A DNA stretch of 64,000 nucleotides from Isoetes taiwanensis (lineage: Eukaryota > Streptophyta > Lycopodiopsida > Isoetales > Isoetaceae). Below the pieces are notes generated by a model that saw only the letters and a list, made by a program, of their open reading frames with translations, had not been told where the DNA came from and did not search any database. Location: assembly GCA_021234155.1 (NCBI GenBank), contig JAJEKV010000023.1:2346557-2410556 (forward strand), read 5' to 3'. How positions within the stretch are numbered: position 1 is the first letter of the stretch; the number at the start of each line of letters is the position of its first letter. This document shows positions 12,781 through 24,870 of the stretch, in pieces. Both the position numbers and the translations under genes were made by a program.

Positions 12781-15700
12781 CACCAATGCGCTCTGCAGAT
12801 AGTCCAATTGACCAAGGGACATAGGTGGGCAAAGGCTAAAATGTCATCACAATATACCCCTAGAGCCGTGAGGGGCACAGGAAATACCGCTTTATAATTC
12901 AGTGAATGCCAAAATCCACCATCACTCAGGTATGTAAAAATTCATGTGATGCAAAATGGCATATTTTGCTATAAAAAGCTGAAATCAAATTTCAGTGACG
13001 GGTTATTTTGTTTTTTCTTTTTCTCTCTCTTAGCTCCTCAGCCGGCCAATTGGCCCGCCGGTACCGAAGGAGCTTTTGCCTGCGCGAAGCTTAACTCCTT
13101 GACCGACCGCGATCGCGCCCTGCTCTTCGATACCTTGTCTTGTACCGCCATGGACTGCAGTGGCTTGCATTATGGCGGTCGTTAGCTACATCTAACTCTA
13201 ACGGAATGATCCCGGCCAGCTTCATGAGCGTACCTTCGCCGGGACCCCCTCGAAAAGCTCGGTTTCACTTGACTGAGTTTGTTGTTGTTCGCGTCGATAG
13301 GTGCCTACCCCATCTTCACTGGCTGCAGTGCTTTTATCGGAGTTGAACGCCTTAGCGGATCCCATATACCTGCGGTGATGTTTCCACTAAGTTCTAATGT
13401 TGGTCAAGTTTTAAACTCGCTAGAATTGTCCTTTGAGCCCGAATTGAACCCAGATGAAAAACTTCGTCTAATCTTCTCCCTTTTACACCGCTAATATCCA
13501 CAAAGGATTTTACTCCGCATAAATTCCATTGTGAGCCCACAAAGGATACCCCACAAAGAATAGCACACGTAACTCCATACTTCAATACTGCAGCAGTGGA
13601 CTGCTACTTATTACCACACGTAACATAAACGCACCTACAACCAGCTTACATCTCCTCCGCCCAACCGAGAGCATACAACAGATACAAGTCCAAATTTCAG
13701 CCATAACCGCTTCAACTCGTGCTCACCCTTGTTTCAAAAACCAATAAAACTTCGCTTCATAGACAATTTTTCCCTCGCTTTTATTTTCGCTCTACTTTTC
13801 CTCTTTATTATTTTTCCATGCAGTCCATCTATAAATGTTAAGTTGTGTGTATATATAAAGCACTTTTTGCTATCTCTGCTCAAAATGCATTATAGGCATG
13901 TGAAGTTCCAACATATCCTCCTTCTTGCGTTGAGGTGTTAGTGTGAAGGAGAAGCAATCAGAAAGCAGAGGCCCAAAGGATTATGGAGTTAGCTATAACT
14001 CCACGCATCTAAGATGGGAGCTGGGAGACTCAAGACCTCAAGGTAGAGAGTATGTCTACCTCGGGAGAGGAGGCCATAATTGCTCCGGAATCACTACCTC
14101 TTCCCCTTGCCATTTTGATGATGAGTCCTGCATCTTTATTTGGGACGATTTCTGCCGTGACCTTTACCCAGAGGTTCCCGCTTCTCATTCAACAGATATG
14201 CGCGAAGTAGTCGACCAATACAAGACCGAAGCCGCTTAAGAAGGATTTCAGCGCTCACACGCCTCGGCTGTGATGGAGGGAGCATATGGTAACCAGATAT
14301 GCCGCCAACAGAAGTTGAGTGGGAAAGTAAGCAAACAACAAGCCGAAGTGTAAGTCGCCAGAGGTCATGCGGATATCCAAAGATGAAACTCTAAGTAAGT
14401 TGAGGAGCAAAGAAACTCCAAAGAGTTCTAACCAAATTGATGGCCCCATTATCCCATCTGGGGCGTATATTACGCGATATTGTCGAGGAGCACCCATGCG
14501 TAAGCTCCAAGCCGCGGGCAATTTTGCATGGCCACGAAGCCTGGCCACGCGTGATCGCTGCGGGATGCCGCTGATCCCGCCTGCAAGGGGGCAAGATGCT
14601 TCCCAAGTCAGCCGCTTTGGCAACGAAACCCCATAGTTGGAAGTCCTAACTGCAGGCATTGGGGAACGCCATTGTAAAACTTCATACGGAAGCTTCCCTT
14701 CCAATGCCCTGGGTCCGAGATAGCACAAGAGTATCTGGACCACCTTCGGCTCCATCTATGCTATGCCAGCTTCTTCTCAAGGCCGCTAAGATAAGAGGGT
14801 TACCTATAATAACAAAGGATATGACTCTGCGGCATCAAGGGGATTCAAATGAGACCATTTAGTTTGACAACTTTTTCAAACCAATCAGAAAATATTTTTA
14901 TTGTATATATTCGAGACATGAATATGGGAATCTTAATTTTCTCATTCATAATTTTTTGTTGTATGCTTTCATAATTATTTCATTCCAAAAACTTTACTAT
15001 AATTATTATTAATGACCTCTCGATGTCAAGGCCAAGATAACTTTAAAAAGTGACATTAAATTTAGGGTTTCTATTTCTTTTTAGCTCTCTTATTCTTTTA
15101 TCCTCTCTACTATGCACGGGACGCTTCAGGCTTAGCCTTGCCCAATGGCACATGGGAATGTTGCTACCCTGGAATGCCAAGTTCCCCTCTCGAGTTGCTC
15201 CATCGCCGCTTCCAAGACATCGAGCATGGTTTTACCAACATGCGTGCACATCCGATTATGCGCCGCATTCCCGAAGTTCTACACTCGTGATATGGTTCCA
15301 AGACTATGACACCCTCTTGAGACCTCGGCCACATCCACAGAGGGATGTTAGTGGGATATGTTGGGGTTGATTCTCACGTCACCAACGCGCTTAAAGGGAC
15401 CATCCTGATGGGCCAAGCAAATCCCCTATCATTCTGCATACATGAGGGCCAAGGGTAGCCTCACTGCAGTTTGTTGGTCATTCTTATGGGATCAATACAT
15501 CAAGGACCGCTTCTTCCTTGGTCAGAGAAGGGAAAGCACCAAATTATACCATTCAGAGGAGTATTGTTTATCATAGCGATGATTTGCCCTGCAGCGGGTC
15601 AATTCAAATGCCGCTGCATCAAGACCAAGGAGCTTAGACTTCATCGATTTCGGGATACCTCCCCAGCTTATCTTCATCATGGTCAAGAATACCTTCTATC

Positions 15701-17020
15701 AGTGATATTATGTGATTACACCACATTGTTGCCGGACAAACCAAAGACCAAGACCGGAAGTCTTATATGAATCCTGTTTGCATTGTGAAGTGGACGACTT
15801 CATTGGACTTCAGCCCCTTCCAAGTTCAGCTTCCTCGAGGCCAACAATCGCTTCAATTTCACCTCAGAGACTATAGAACCATTGATCTCTGCTTAAGTGG
15901 CATACCCTTTATGCTGCAAGAGGCCCCATCACAACTACCTAAGGAAGCTCTTTGTTGCTATGTGCAACCTCATCGCTCCCACACATTATGGTGGATCCCT
16001 ATGGAATGGATGAGGACTAAGATTCTCGCAACAAGATCTTTGAGGGGAAGAAAAGTACAGCTAAGGAGGATCGAATGACCATGGACTCTCGCATAAGGAG
16101 GTAGCCACCTCTCAAGTATCCCCGGTGATCCGTGGCTTTTTAGGAACCATACTACACCCACTTCTTTCCTTTTTGGCTTTTAAGCGGGCAAGTCCTTACA
16201 ACGTGATCTAGCCTCGTGAGTGTCGGCATCATATGGCGGGCACTCCATGCTTTATCCACTCTTAGCCGGCCGCGCAGAAGCTTCCAACCTCGCATGCTAA
16301 CGTATATGCTCGTGCACGTGACTTTGCATATGGGGAAGGCCGCCTTCTGGGAGGTGCATTTGCCACCATGGGATGAGCATGAGACTCCTCTAGGCCGCCC
16401 ATTGGCCACGGAGTTTCTCCCGAGATTGCGCCTCATAACGCCTCTACCATTAGCCCCTGCATAATCCTACTTCGCTACATCACACCGCCAAAGGCCTCCT
16501 GGCCCGGGCGGATGAAGATGCGTGACCCAGCCTACTGTTTACTGTTATAGGTGTACGGCCTTAGGCCATTAAGAAATAAACAAGGAACTTGGCACCTGTA
16601 TGCCATCCTTAATATGACTTTTGATATTTTTGTATATATAGCCTCTATGTCTAATAATGTCTTGCATGGAAATTATAATTTTATGGTTGTACATCTTGTT
16701 TTCATCTCTATTTCATTTGTGTTTTTGGTGACTGCACGCCACCTCTTGGGCTACCCAATGCAAACTGTGCCCTTTTTAACTGTGAAAGAGCTCATAATTC
16801 TCATAGCTGCCGCCGGCTTTCACTCTATATGTATATGGACCGTAAGTTCCCGCTATAGCTAATAACTAGTTGCCAATTACCACCTTTCTAGCACCTCTGC
16901 TCCAAACAGAGTATTTACATGCCAAACGCACTTCTGCGGCAATTCATCATCTCATACAAACTCCGACAGAGCCCAGGTGGTCATCGGATTCCTGAATCGC
17001 CAAGAGGTCATCCTAAGACT
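12781..17020 (+). mobile_element. Pre-gag region of gypsy element A (unknown product, decayed)
   Basis: About 4 kb separates the LTR from gag. It aligns with 36.8-40.7 kb of element B in the same order. Matching blocks include aagcttcccttccaatgccc at 14,688 with aagcttcccttccagcgtct at 38,067; the cacaagagtat block shortly after; the agagggttacc block; and a histidine/glycine-rich segment at 15,930-16,480. No frame is intact. The piece at 13,943-14,239 (98 codons, YVYLGRGGHN) corresponds to YTYLGDGHDI in element B. Some gypsy lineages (Tat/Ogre) carry an extra frame upstream of gag, and this could be a comparable accessory frame. No domain is recognised. Confidence 0.5.
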
Positions 17021-17029
17021 CGTAAAAGA

Positions 17030-18250
17030 TCAGCCATCGGCGATAGTGGATTCCGCCATCAATGCATATTTGAACAACCGTAGTTGGCCCAGCGGTGGTA
17101 AACCAGATCGCCTATGGATGCCGTAATCCTAGTTAAATGAGATGCATGAGTTTGGCAAATCATATGAAATAACAAAAAAGATATCAACAGCAATACTACC
17201 TACCACAACCTCACTGTGGGTCAACACGTATTTGTGGAAAGGATATGCTCGCTTCTCATGGATTTCTCGACACGCAGGTGTGCCAACATTCAAGATTTTT
17301 GATAAAGCATCCAAACTTCATTATGCCCCGAGCCGCGATCGCTGCCAATCGTATCCAAACTTTCTACCGCCCTCGGGAATGTGGTTGAACCTCACTACAG
17401 CATACACCTGATGAGTCTGGCTGCCATGCTCTTGTATGTGCCAGTGGATTAATGGACGCCAGTATGCTGAAGGTTACATTGAGGGTTATCCTCACACCTC
17501 TCGGAAGATAGTGCGAGCCATGAGATCTAAGAATCCGTATAAAGGGCCGGGCTAAGGCCCTTAGCTTGGAGGAAGGTAGTCCCAAATACCAGTCATAGCT
17601 GCCTCTACCTTGGTTAGAGTGAGGAACTTATACATCTTATCTGGGGACGCTTTCTAGCCTAGGACCTCACCAGCCATGTATCGTAAGTAAGATAGGAAAG
17701 TCTCTGCTTTAATGTACCAGATAAGTCCGCTAATGCTACAGCCACAGAAACCATGTGAAAGATTCCGCAGCAATTCCAAGGAAGCTCGTGAGCGCTACGG
17801 CGTAAGGGTGAAAGTATGTTTTGGTGGTGCCACTGTGACATCACACATGCGTGAATGCCCATATGCTGTCAAGCTGCACAAGCTTCCTCGCAAAGCAGTA
17901 AATTAGGAAGATATGTTGCCATTGTTTAACCCTCCAATGCTACCAATTTATAATGTTCTAGATTATATACAAGGTGAGTCCTACCGCGCTACCATCGGTG
18001 ACTCAGTCAAACCGTATTATCTCAAAATTCTATTGTTGTATCCATCAAGCACAAGTACGCAGTCTCTTTGTCATCCTTAGGATAATGTAATAGTACACAT
18101 AATTTCGCTTTCCGCCTAGAAATGGGCGTAAGTCTGTGCCTTACTCCTTTGAGATCAAAGTCGCGATCCAAGCTTTATGCTGGTTAGTGGGACTGCTTCA
18201 TCATGCCGTGGGCTTATGTACATATTCTGAAATATCTAGTTGCTAGGAGT
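17030..18250 (+). pseudogene. Ty3/gypsy gag and protease region, element A
   Basis: The segment from about 17,139 (EMHEFGKSYEIT, then LWKGYARFSW) matches the gag domain of element B at 40,993 (EMHEFGKSYGIT, WWKGYAHSHG). It continues to a damaged CCHC zinc knuckle at about 17,812-17,862 (KVCFGG...HMRECP; the second and third knuckle positions are lost). Stops and frameshifts interrupt every frame. The protease that should follow (17.9-18.25 kb) is too decayed to show its catalytic DTG/DSG. In life gag would form the particle and bind RNA; here it is dead. Confidence 0.65.
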
Positions 18251-18399
18251 ACCCAAGTAATTTCTAGAAGCTAAAATTATGAACATCGCCGTATAATGCA
18301 TCTTTATTGTGGGCATGGAGTTCTTGGTTATCGCGAAAAGAAAATATTGATTGTGAGAAGTGTGAGTTATCTTTAACGCAGTCAATGGAGCCTGCGTAA

Positions 18400-19330
18400 C
18401 ATATATAGCAGGTAAACTAGTTTCGTTCCAATTATGCCGTGTATTTCATTGCACGCTTGGATAAACTGTCCTCAAGGTATTAGGTTGCTTGCATTGTTAG
18501 GGCTTGCATCAGTAGAGGCCATATTTGTAAAAACAGAAAGAAGTCATTCAAGCTTACCCAAAGCAATTGCTGCCTTACTTTCGCTGGATTCCACCTTTTT
18601 CTCGGATGAGATCTTCAAAATTTACCATTTTTCGGCGCGGAATGTGATTATATATTGTTTGTGAAGAAAAAGGATGGCAATTCTTTTGCGATGTGTATTG
18701 ATTTAAGGCAAATTGAATAAACACACAATTAGGGAATCGCAGATGTTTGCATCAAGGCTGATGGTATCATGGATCACTGCAAGCAAGTAAATCATATCTT
18801 ACCACGGCCGTACCTGAAAGTTAGCTTCTGGCTTGCTTCTTCGAACCTGCGGTAATCTTGCTCGTGATATAACCGTATAAGGATTAAAAGAGGACCTTAC
18901 ATCCATAACCGCTTCTTTGGACACGCTATGGGTACTATGAGTTTACCATTATGCCCTTTGGGCTAACCAATGCCCCAGCTAATGCTCATGAGATTGATGA
19001 ACGCATGTCTTCAAGGGAAACACGGATGACTTTGTCATCATTTCTTCTCAAGATATCCTTATTTACAACAAAACCTTTGGAAGACCATGAGCATCATCTT
19101 CGTTGGGCCTCAAGTAAATTGAGATACCATCAACTTTATGGTAAAGTTTTCAAATAGAAAGTTTGCAAACTACCAAGGTAAATTACTTAGACACATTATT
19201 ACCGCTTAATGGTATATCACCGTGATCCAAATGAAGTATTGGGGCAAGCTAAGGAATGGCCTCGCTCTCACAATGTGCTCTGAGGTCCATAGTTTTCTAG
19301 GTTTGCAGGAGCTTTGTCAATTAAAATTAT
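18400..19330 (+). pseudogene. Ty3/gypsy reverse transcriptase, element A
   Basis: Landmarks of a gypsy RT appear in order but in shifting frames: FVKKKDG at about 18,657, CIDLRQIE, then YEFTIMPFGLTNAPA at about 18,939-18,980, then the palm strand followed by TKPLEDHEHHLRWA near 19,075. The catalytic FxDD block expected before it reads LKISLFTT, so both aspartates are lost. The connection segment is visible as SFLGLQ near 19,290. Several stops confirm inactivation. Order and spacing match element B at 42.4-43.1 kb. Confidence 0.8.
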
Positions 19331-20100
19331 TAAGAACTTCACTGCTTAACGCTTCTTGCAGACCTTGGCTAAAACATGCGAGATGATTGCGATTATTGGA
19401 TGACGCGATTGTTAGAGAGAAAGTTCACAGCGATTTCAATCACTATTAAAGGATGTTTTACAACCGCTTAAAGTTCTTACTCTTTGCTGCCGTGACCTCT
19501 AGAAGGATAGTGGGTTCCCTACAAATGCTAGTAAGATTTCGTTGGCCGCGTGTATATAATGCAAGAAGGTAGTACCGCTGCGAGGATTCTGCGGCTATAT
19601 AGCATGAACGATGCGAACAGCAATGCCCCCACGCGATGACCAGGAGTTATTTGCGTTGTGCTGCCTTATGCATTTGGAGATTACTTGTTTGGGAGATGAT
19701 TCTAGTTAGATACAGCATCACCAAAGTTCCAATATATCTTCACGCGAACCCCCCATCTCAATCTTAGGCAAGGATTTATGGATGAATCTCGAGGAGTATG
19801 ATTTTTGAAGTGTATAAGCCAGTAAGCATAATGTTAAGGCCGACGCTTCTTTTCAAAGACATCCATTAGTCCTCAAGACGATTGTAATGATTACCACTCA
19901 CCAAGAGTTTGGTGTGTTGTGATAGAGTTATACTCTCTTCCTCTAGATCCCGTAATTTCAAGAAATATGGCAAAGTCTATCTACAGCTTTAACGATAAAG
20001 AGAGGGAAGCTTTTCACATATATATAAGAAGGAAGGTAACCTTTTATTGTAAGAATAGTTATGTGTGCCGAAACATCGGAGTCTCGCGAAGTCATTCTCC
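19331..20100 (+). pseudogene. RNase H-equivalent region, element A (decayed)
   Basis: The position between RT and the integrase zinc finger is where RNase H lies in Ty3/gypsy elements. A late fragment reads HNVKADASFQRHP at about 19,830-19,870, resembling the HNxxADALSR segment that ends the RNase H/linker region. Earlier active-site residues cannot be assigned. Confidence 0.45.
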
Positions 20101-21060
20101 ACATTTACACAATAACAGCCCCATAGCTGGGCATGCGGATTCATGAAGACATATTTGCAGAGATCCGTCATAGCCATTTTTGCCAGGTATGAAGAGGCAC
20201 ATTGCAAGCTACATTAAGCAAATGTCGATATGCCAGGGTAGCATTGTAAGAGCGAAAAATGGGCTATGGATCCAAGAGAATGGCGTTCTTGATATGTTCC
20301 GTAATGCAAAGTGGGAAGCTATTACCATGGATTTTATCGCGGGGTTTTCGTACGCGACCGTAAGGGGTTTCCAATGCTTTAATGGTTGTGGTTTTAATAA
20401 GCATCCAAATGATGCATTTCTTGCCATGTCAAACGTCACGGACATTTACCAGATAACGCTTTTTGTCATCACTGAGAGATATTCCCGCTTTCATGGTATG
20501 CGATACCATTATATCTAGGGGATCGATCCTAAGTTTATAGTTAGTGCATTTTGCAAGATTTCCTTTTAGCACTATTCAAACTGCTATGAGCACGCTTACC
20601 ACCTAGGTGGATGGCCAAACCGAAAGCATACCAATTGCATAATAGAAGATATGCTACATAACTATGTCCGGACTAAGCAATCCCAATGGGCGCATTATAT
20701 CCATTTGGTGGAGTTTGCTTATAACAATTATTAAAACAGGCATCCTCAAGGATGTCTCCTTTAATGATCAACTATTGCTATCAATGCCTTACCCGCATTA
20801 ATGGGATAATCTAGTTTCAGGTGAAAGTCTCTCGCCAGTTACTTTACGATATGCACGCTTTGGTGAGAAGAAGTTCGGGGTATTTGTTAGTCAGCCATCA
20901 TATGCCACGAGAATTTCAAGTTGGGCGAATTGGTATGGGTAAAGATTAAAGTAAGCGGTGCAAAGGCAAAATTGGCAATTGCAAGAAGTCGGCACCTAGA
21001 TGGGTGGGACCCTTTTGAGATAACTGAAAGGATAGACTCCCAAGCCAACCGGTTGAACTT
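20101..21060 (+). pseudogene. Ty3/gypsy integrase, element A
   Basis: An HHCC zinc-finger remnant runs from AGHAD at about 20,128 through PGMKRHIASYIKQ to SICQG at about 20,240. The core follows: WEAITMDFIAGF at about 20,310-20,345 includes the first catalytic Asp of the DDE triad. ITERYSRFHGM at about 20,468-20,500 matches the usual 'VDRFSKMAHF' segment. The second Asp and the Glu fall in frameshifted DNA near 20,560-20,720. The family inserts the cDNA into the genome; this copy has several stops and cannot. Confidence 0.75.
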
Positions 21061-21350
21061 ACCAAAGACGCTTTAAAGGTCCATAAAGTCTTTCACGTGA
21101 GCCTTCTCAAGAAGCATACACACGATCCAAGGAGATACTCTATATTCCAATACTTCCGAGATGATGGAAGATCGGGCTTGGAGGTTCTTCCCGAGGCTCT
21201 CCTTGATCGTGTGCATATAAGAAGACCCGGCAGACTCAAATATTGCGCAAAAGATTTGGTTAAGTGGAAACACTTACCAATGGAGATTCAACCTCGGTTC
21301 TTAAAAGATTTGGACAAGGCTAGAATGTAGCGACTTAATTTATGCACGTA
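21061..21350 (+). pseudogene. Integrase C-terminal and chromodomain-like tail, element A
   Basis: The frame at 21,097-21,330, with the bases just before it, reads VHKVFHVSLLKK, then LEVLPEALLDRV, RRPGRL and LVKWKHLP. That order (GPY/F-type end, then a chromodomain with LVKWxxLP) is typical of chromovirus-type Ty3/gypsy elements, where it guides insertion into heterochromatin. The W-E that should follow LVKWKHLP is replaced by MEIQPRF. This is the best preserved stretch of element A. Confidence 0.7.
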
Positions 21351-22555
21351 AGAAATAAAGCACCCTCATCGATGGCAATCCCATACAACTACAATTTGTG
21401 GGATCGGAAATCCCGTGGCAACAATGCAAGAATATGAGTCCAAATTACTCTATCCCATATGTACAACAAAAATTCTAAATGCTTCCTATGACATGAGATG
21501 ACCAAACTTATATCAAGCTGCAATAGTGCTTATACCCGGGGCTGCTATCCATCGCCGTTGTGTCTTTAAGATGAACAATAACACTTTAGGCACCTTCTAG
21601 CATGGAGTAGACAAATGGAAGACACGCCTCGGGATTGATATGAAAAGAGACCTCATAGTGTCCCAAGCAGCAAGCAAACCCTTTAGAAAGGGAGAAGCAT
21701 TAGGATATGGACTTATTTAATAAAGCAAAGCCCGAGGAAGAAGGGGCTTAATGGTAGCCCTATGAAATGGAAGATAATGCTGAATTGATCGCATTAACAA
21801 CCTTAGAACCATTGATAATGGTCCTGAGGTAGGTTGGATATCAACCTTTCGACGATGGGTTCTCCCGCAAAAGTCGAGCTCGCCTAGTGCACGATAGCAA
21901 TGGATGGGCTATATGCCTAGAACTCTATCGAAGCTTTAGAGATTTTAGATTGATTCGCCTCTTACCAGTCCTAGAACCATTGGATGGATGGTACACCTCC
22001 ACTTCTACTTCTTCCTTTTTTACCTAGATATAGATAATTGTAGATGAAAAAGCACCTGTAAAATATTTTAATCTCTAATGCACGAGGAGGATGCAATTGT
22101 TTTATGCATATATACCATCTGAGTGTACTCAAAAGGGATTCTTAATTGCCTACATACGTATAATTACCAAAAAAATATTGTAATATTTGCCTAGGAGATA
22201 CACTAAGGGGTTTTAATCTAAACAGCTTGCTTACATGGTACTTATTGCTCATTGTCTCATATAGCTATAGTTTCAATGTTCGACTATTTAGAAGATCAAT
22301 AAACTAAAAAATTTGATAACAACTATTAAAACAAATAGTTATCAACTCATATATAATTCAATTTCATTTTCTGTTTGAAGGTATTTGTTTGCTGCTATTT
22401 TGTTTGAAGCTATTTGGTGGTGACACGTGTCTACAAGCAATAATAGAACCTAATAAATGCAGTGACGTCATGCTGGATTTGGTCTCAAACTTCTCATCCG
22501 AGTGCTGTTTCGTGCTCTGCCAGTGCGGACCTCAGCAACCTTAAGCTATTGAATT
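21351..22555. other. Non-coding stretch; expected 3' LTR of element A not found
   Basis: This should hold the 3' untranslated region and 3' LTR of element A, but no block matching the LTRs at 11.06, 34.9 or 57.6 kb was seen. The 3' LTR is either deleted or too diverged. From about 22,050 the DNA is AT-rich with no recognised gene. Confidence 0.45.
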
Positions 22556-22647
22556 CGTCCTCTAATTAATTTCTTTGCTTTCTTCCTCAACCATTAACCT
22601 TCTAATTTGTTGAGCAACCTGTGCCTCAATCCAATTTTCCAAACGTC

Positions 22648-22932
22648 AGCAACAAATCTGCAATTGATGGGCTGCTCGGCCAAGCAGGGCCAACCCAGCA
22701 TGGGAACGCCTGCAATCCGCAATGCGTTAGAAATCCTCCGACGCAAGGGTGCTACAGGACCTCAATCTGCGGTGTCCAATTAATTAAATCTTTTAATTAA
22801 TTGGACACCGCAGATTGAGGTCCTGTAGCACCCTTGCGTCGGAGGATTTCTAACGCATTGCGGATTGCAGGCGTTCCCATGCTGGGTTGGCCCTGCTTGG
22901 CCGAGCAGCCCATCAATTGCAGATTTGTTGCT
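22648..22932. repeat. Perfect inverted repeat, 141-bp arms, 3-bp spacer
   Basis: Left arm 22,648-22,788 and right arm 22,792-22,932 are exact reverse complements by base-by-base reading, separated by tct. Both arms contain the UGT PSPG segment: the left arm in the sense of the minus-strand UGT, the right arm inverted. Only the left arm continues into the expected downstream UGT sequence (DVWKIGL), so the right arm is the added copy. Transcription across it would give a 141-bp perfect hairpin. Confidence 0.95.
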
Positions 22933-22983
22933 ACAAGACCCCTGTCTTTGATCTTTGTTGTAACAAGACCCCTGTCTTTGATC
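22924..22983 (-). repeat. 30-bp in-frame tandem duplication in the UGT relic
   Basis: Two 30-bp units (22,924-22,953 and 22,954-22,983) differ at one or two bases. On the minus strand they encode KIKDRGLVTT then KIKDRGLVAT. The outer edge of the right palindrome arm (22,932) falls inside the second unit as read on the minus strand, so the two rearrangements may be linked. Confidence 0.85.
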
Positions 22984-23883
22984 TTCCTCATAAATTCATC
23001 TAGCAGATTTTTACACGATCCGGCGACCAGATTGGTGCTGCAGACCCATAAAAATGGTTGTTGCTTAATTCTATGCCATATGCAAGCTGCAAAACTTGCT
23101 CCTCTTCTAAATTTGCAAGGCTTAATTACTATCAGAAGATTCGAAATGCCTGGCCGCCTTTGTTGTCGCACAAATTGTTAGGGCAGAGCAAGTTTTTAGA
23201 GTTCTTTTGCAGCCCAACAGCACAGATTTGGCCGCCTTAGATGTGCGGCCTAGGTTGCTCACAGTTTGGCAACGAGTCTTGACCTTCTGGAATTTTTCCG
23301 GGTTCATATGCTGTCTGCCATCATCATTCCACGTCCACGGCCCATAGCCCACGATCCACGGCCCAGGTTCACGGTCCACGCCCCTGTTTGATAAGCTCCG
23401 GCAGCTGCCAATCGAAGCAAGCATTAGTAGCATTAGATGTCAGGCAGAACAGCTGCGGTTGAAAGCCCAAATTTCTCTGCACATCTTAAAGGCCAGACAG
23501 AAAGGAAGGCGTAAAAAATAATGCAAGAAGCAGGGGATTTTTTATTCAAAAGCTTGGGGAGAAGATTCTCCAAATCCAGCTCCATCTGATCGAAAGCATC
23601 TGGCGATCCTTTCGGAATTATGGAAGGAATCATCTCAGGGATGAGGGGGAGCCGACTTGGAAGAGATTCAAAATGGAGACCAGAAGGGGCTTTTTCCATA
23701 TCGAGAAGATTATGATGGGTTTCATCAGTTACAAACGTGATTTTCAAACCAGAAGCGACAAGTCTGTGCGCTAAGTTAGATGCAATATAGGTTTGATATG
23801 ATGGTTTGATATAGGTTTGTTTGGAAGGGAAGAACTACTGCGTGAAACTTAGAGGACTCCATAGCTTCGTCGCCGGCAGACAT

Positions 23884-24687
23884 TGTATTTGATTTGTCCA
23901 GCGCAAGGCTATAAACCCTTAATTCATCAAAACAGACATGAATTATTTGTCTCTTAAGAGGGAAAATCAGTGCATTAAGCTAATATATATATTTAGCTAA
24001 TATAGGCCTAGCGCATATTATTCTAGAAGCATCTAACTCTACCCATGTATCAATACATGAGTCAAACCATGAGTTAGTGCATGAGCTAGCTCATAAGTCA
24101 ATTATTCTTAAAGCAAAATATGTGAGCACTTTAGAGCGAATTCTAATAAGGTGATGTCGCACTATGGGTTGTCCTCTACAAATCAGCACTTCAATTCTCC
24201 TACACAGAAATTCTCCTACATATGAATATATGCATGTACAAAGGCCTCCAAAATTTGAGAAAACTAACCATCATAGATTTTAGATATACTATTCTTTGTA
24301 CTAAGTAGGAATACTTTATGGGATATATATGTGAGACAATTGGTGGAATGCATGATAAGGGATTTTTTTTTTAAATAGTAGTAGATAAGGGTTTTCCCTG
24401 ACCCTAGAAAGTTATATGCATGTCCAAAAATACATATAGGTGAATCCTTGGGGACTCTTCCAACAGTAGAACTCAGAATCTCTTGCTCCTTGGTTTTGAC
24501 GGCTTAAGAGTAGCTCCATGGATCTTTTACCCCAATTTGTAAATAGTGCAAGTACAAACCTTCCCTAGGAATTTAGGGCTTAAGGAGGTCACCCATTGGA
24601 GCAAATAAGGAACAATGCCTATTAGTCTTGGTGGGGCTTAGCTCCTTTAACATCCTCATCCTCATCATTTCACTCCCTAAGAGCTAC
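23884..24687. other. Non-coding stretch, no gene recognised
   Basis: AT-rich DNA upstream of the UGT relic. No exon series, RNA gene or transposon protein was recognised, and no clear TATA element could be tied to the UGT start. Confidence 0.45.
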
Positions 24688-24870
24688 TTTCATCCACACA
24701 TTGCAAGAATGCTATATCCAATAGCATTCCTGCCTTTTGCTTTGCTTAAATCTATTATGGTCATAACATATGCCAGTAAGAGAAAATTTCATCTACACAT
24801 TGCAAGAGTGCTATATCCAATAGCATTCCTGCCTTTTGCTTTGCATTAATCTGTTATGGAAATAACACAT
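24688..24870. repeat. 99-bp tandem duplication
   Basis: Two units (24,688-24,786 and 24,787-24,870) share tttcatccacacattgcaag and the following tatccaatagcattcctgcc block at a period of 99 bp, with a handful of differences. The second unit is shorter. The 73-codon frame over it merely reflects the repeat. Confidence 0.85.

Larger units (their letters stand above)
22555..23883 (-). pseudogene. UDP-glycosyltransferase (GT1 family) pseudogene
   Basis: Read on the minus strand from ATG at 23,883: MSAGDEAMESSKFHAVVLPF, the usual first beta strand. LAHRLVASGLKITFVTDET then joins the open segment 23,747-23,433 (acceptor-binding N-terminal half). LPELIKQGRG lies near 23,400. PFLWV...DEFMRKIKDRGLV follows at about 23,080-22,985, just before the donor-sugar (PSPG) box. 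A sense PSPG copy (WTPQIEVL, stop, HPCVGGFLTHCG, then AGVPMLGWPCLAEQPINCRF) sits at 22,788-22,648, and DVWKIGL follows at about 22,640. The GHxxP segment with the catalytic His is replaced by stop-bearing repeat sequence. The PSPG box lacks the ~10 residues after HCG. Frameshifts are present. Plant UGTs glycosylate small metabolites with UDP-sugars; this one cannot. It also holds a perfect inverted duplication (see 22,648-22,932). Confidence 0.85.

Noticed and set aside
14255-14755. 166-codon open frame on the minus strand
   Set aside because: It lies antisense to the pre-gag region of element A. The matching antisense frame in element B (37,864-38,289) encodes a different protein, and no motif is present.
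22797-23171. 124-codon minus-strand frame as a separate gene
   Set aside because: It is the C-terminal half of the UGT relic reading into the inverted arm in antisense. The last third is the reverse translation of the PSPG segment.
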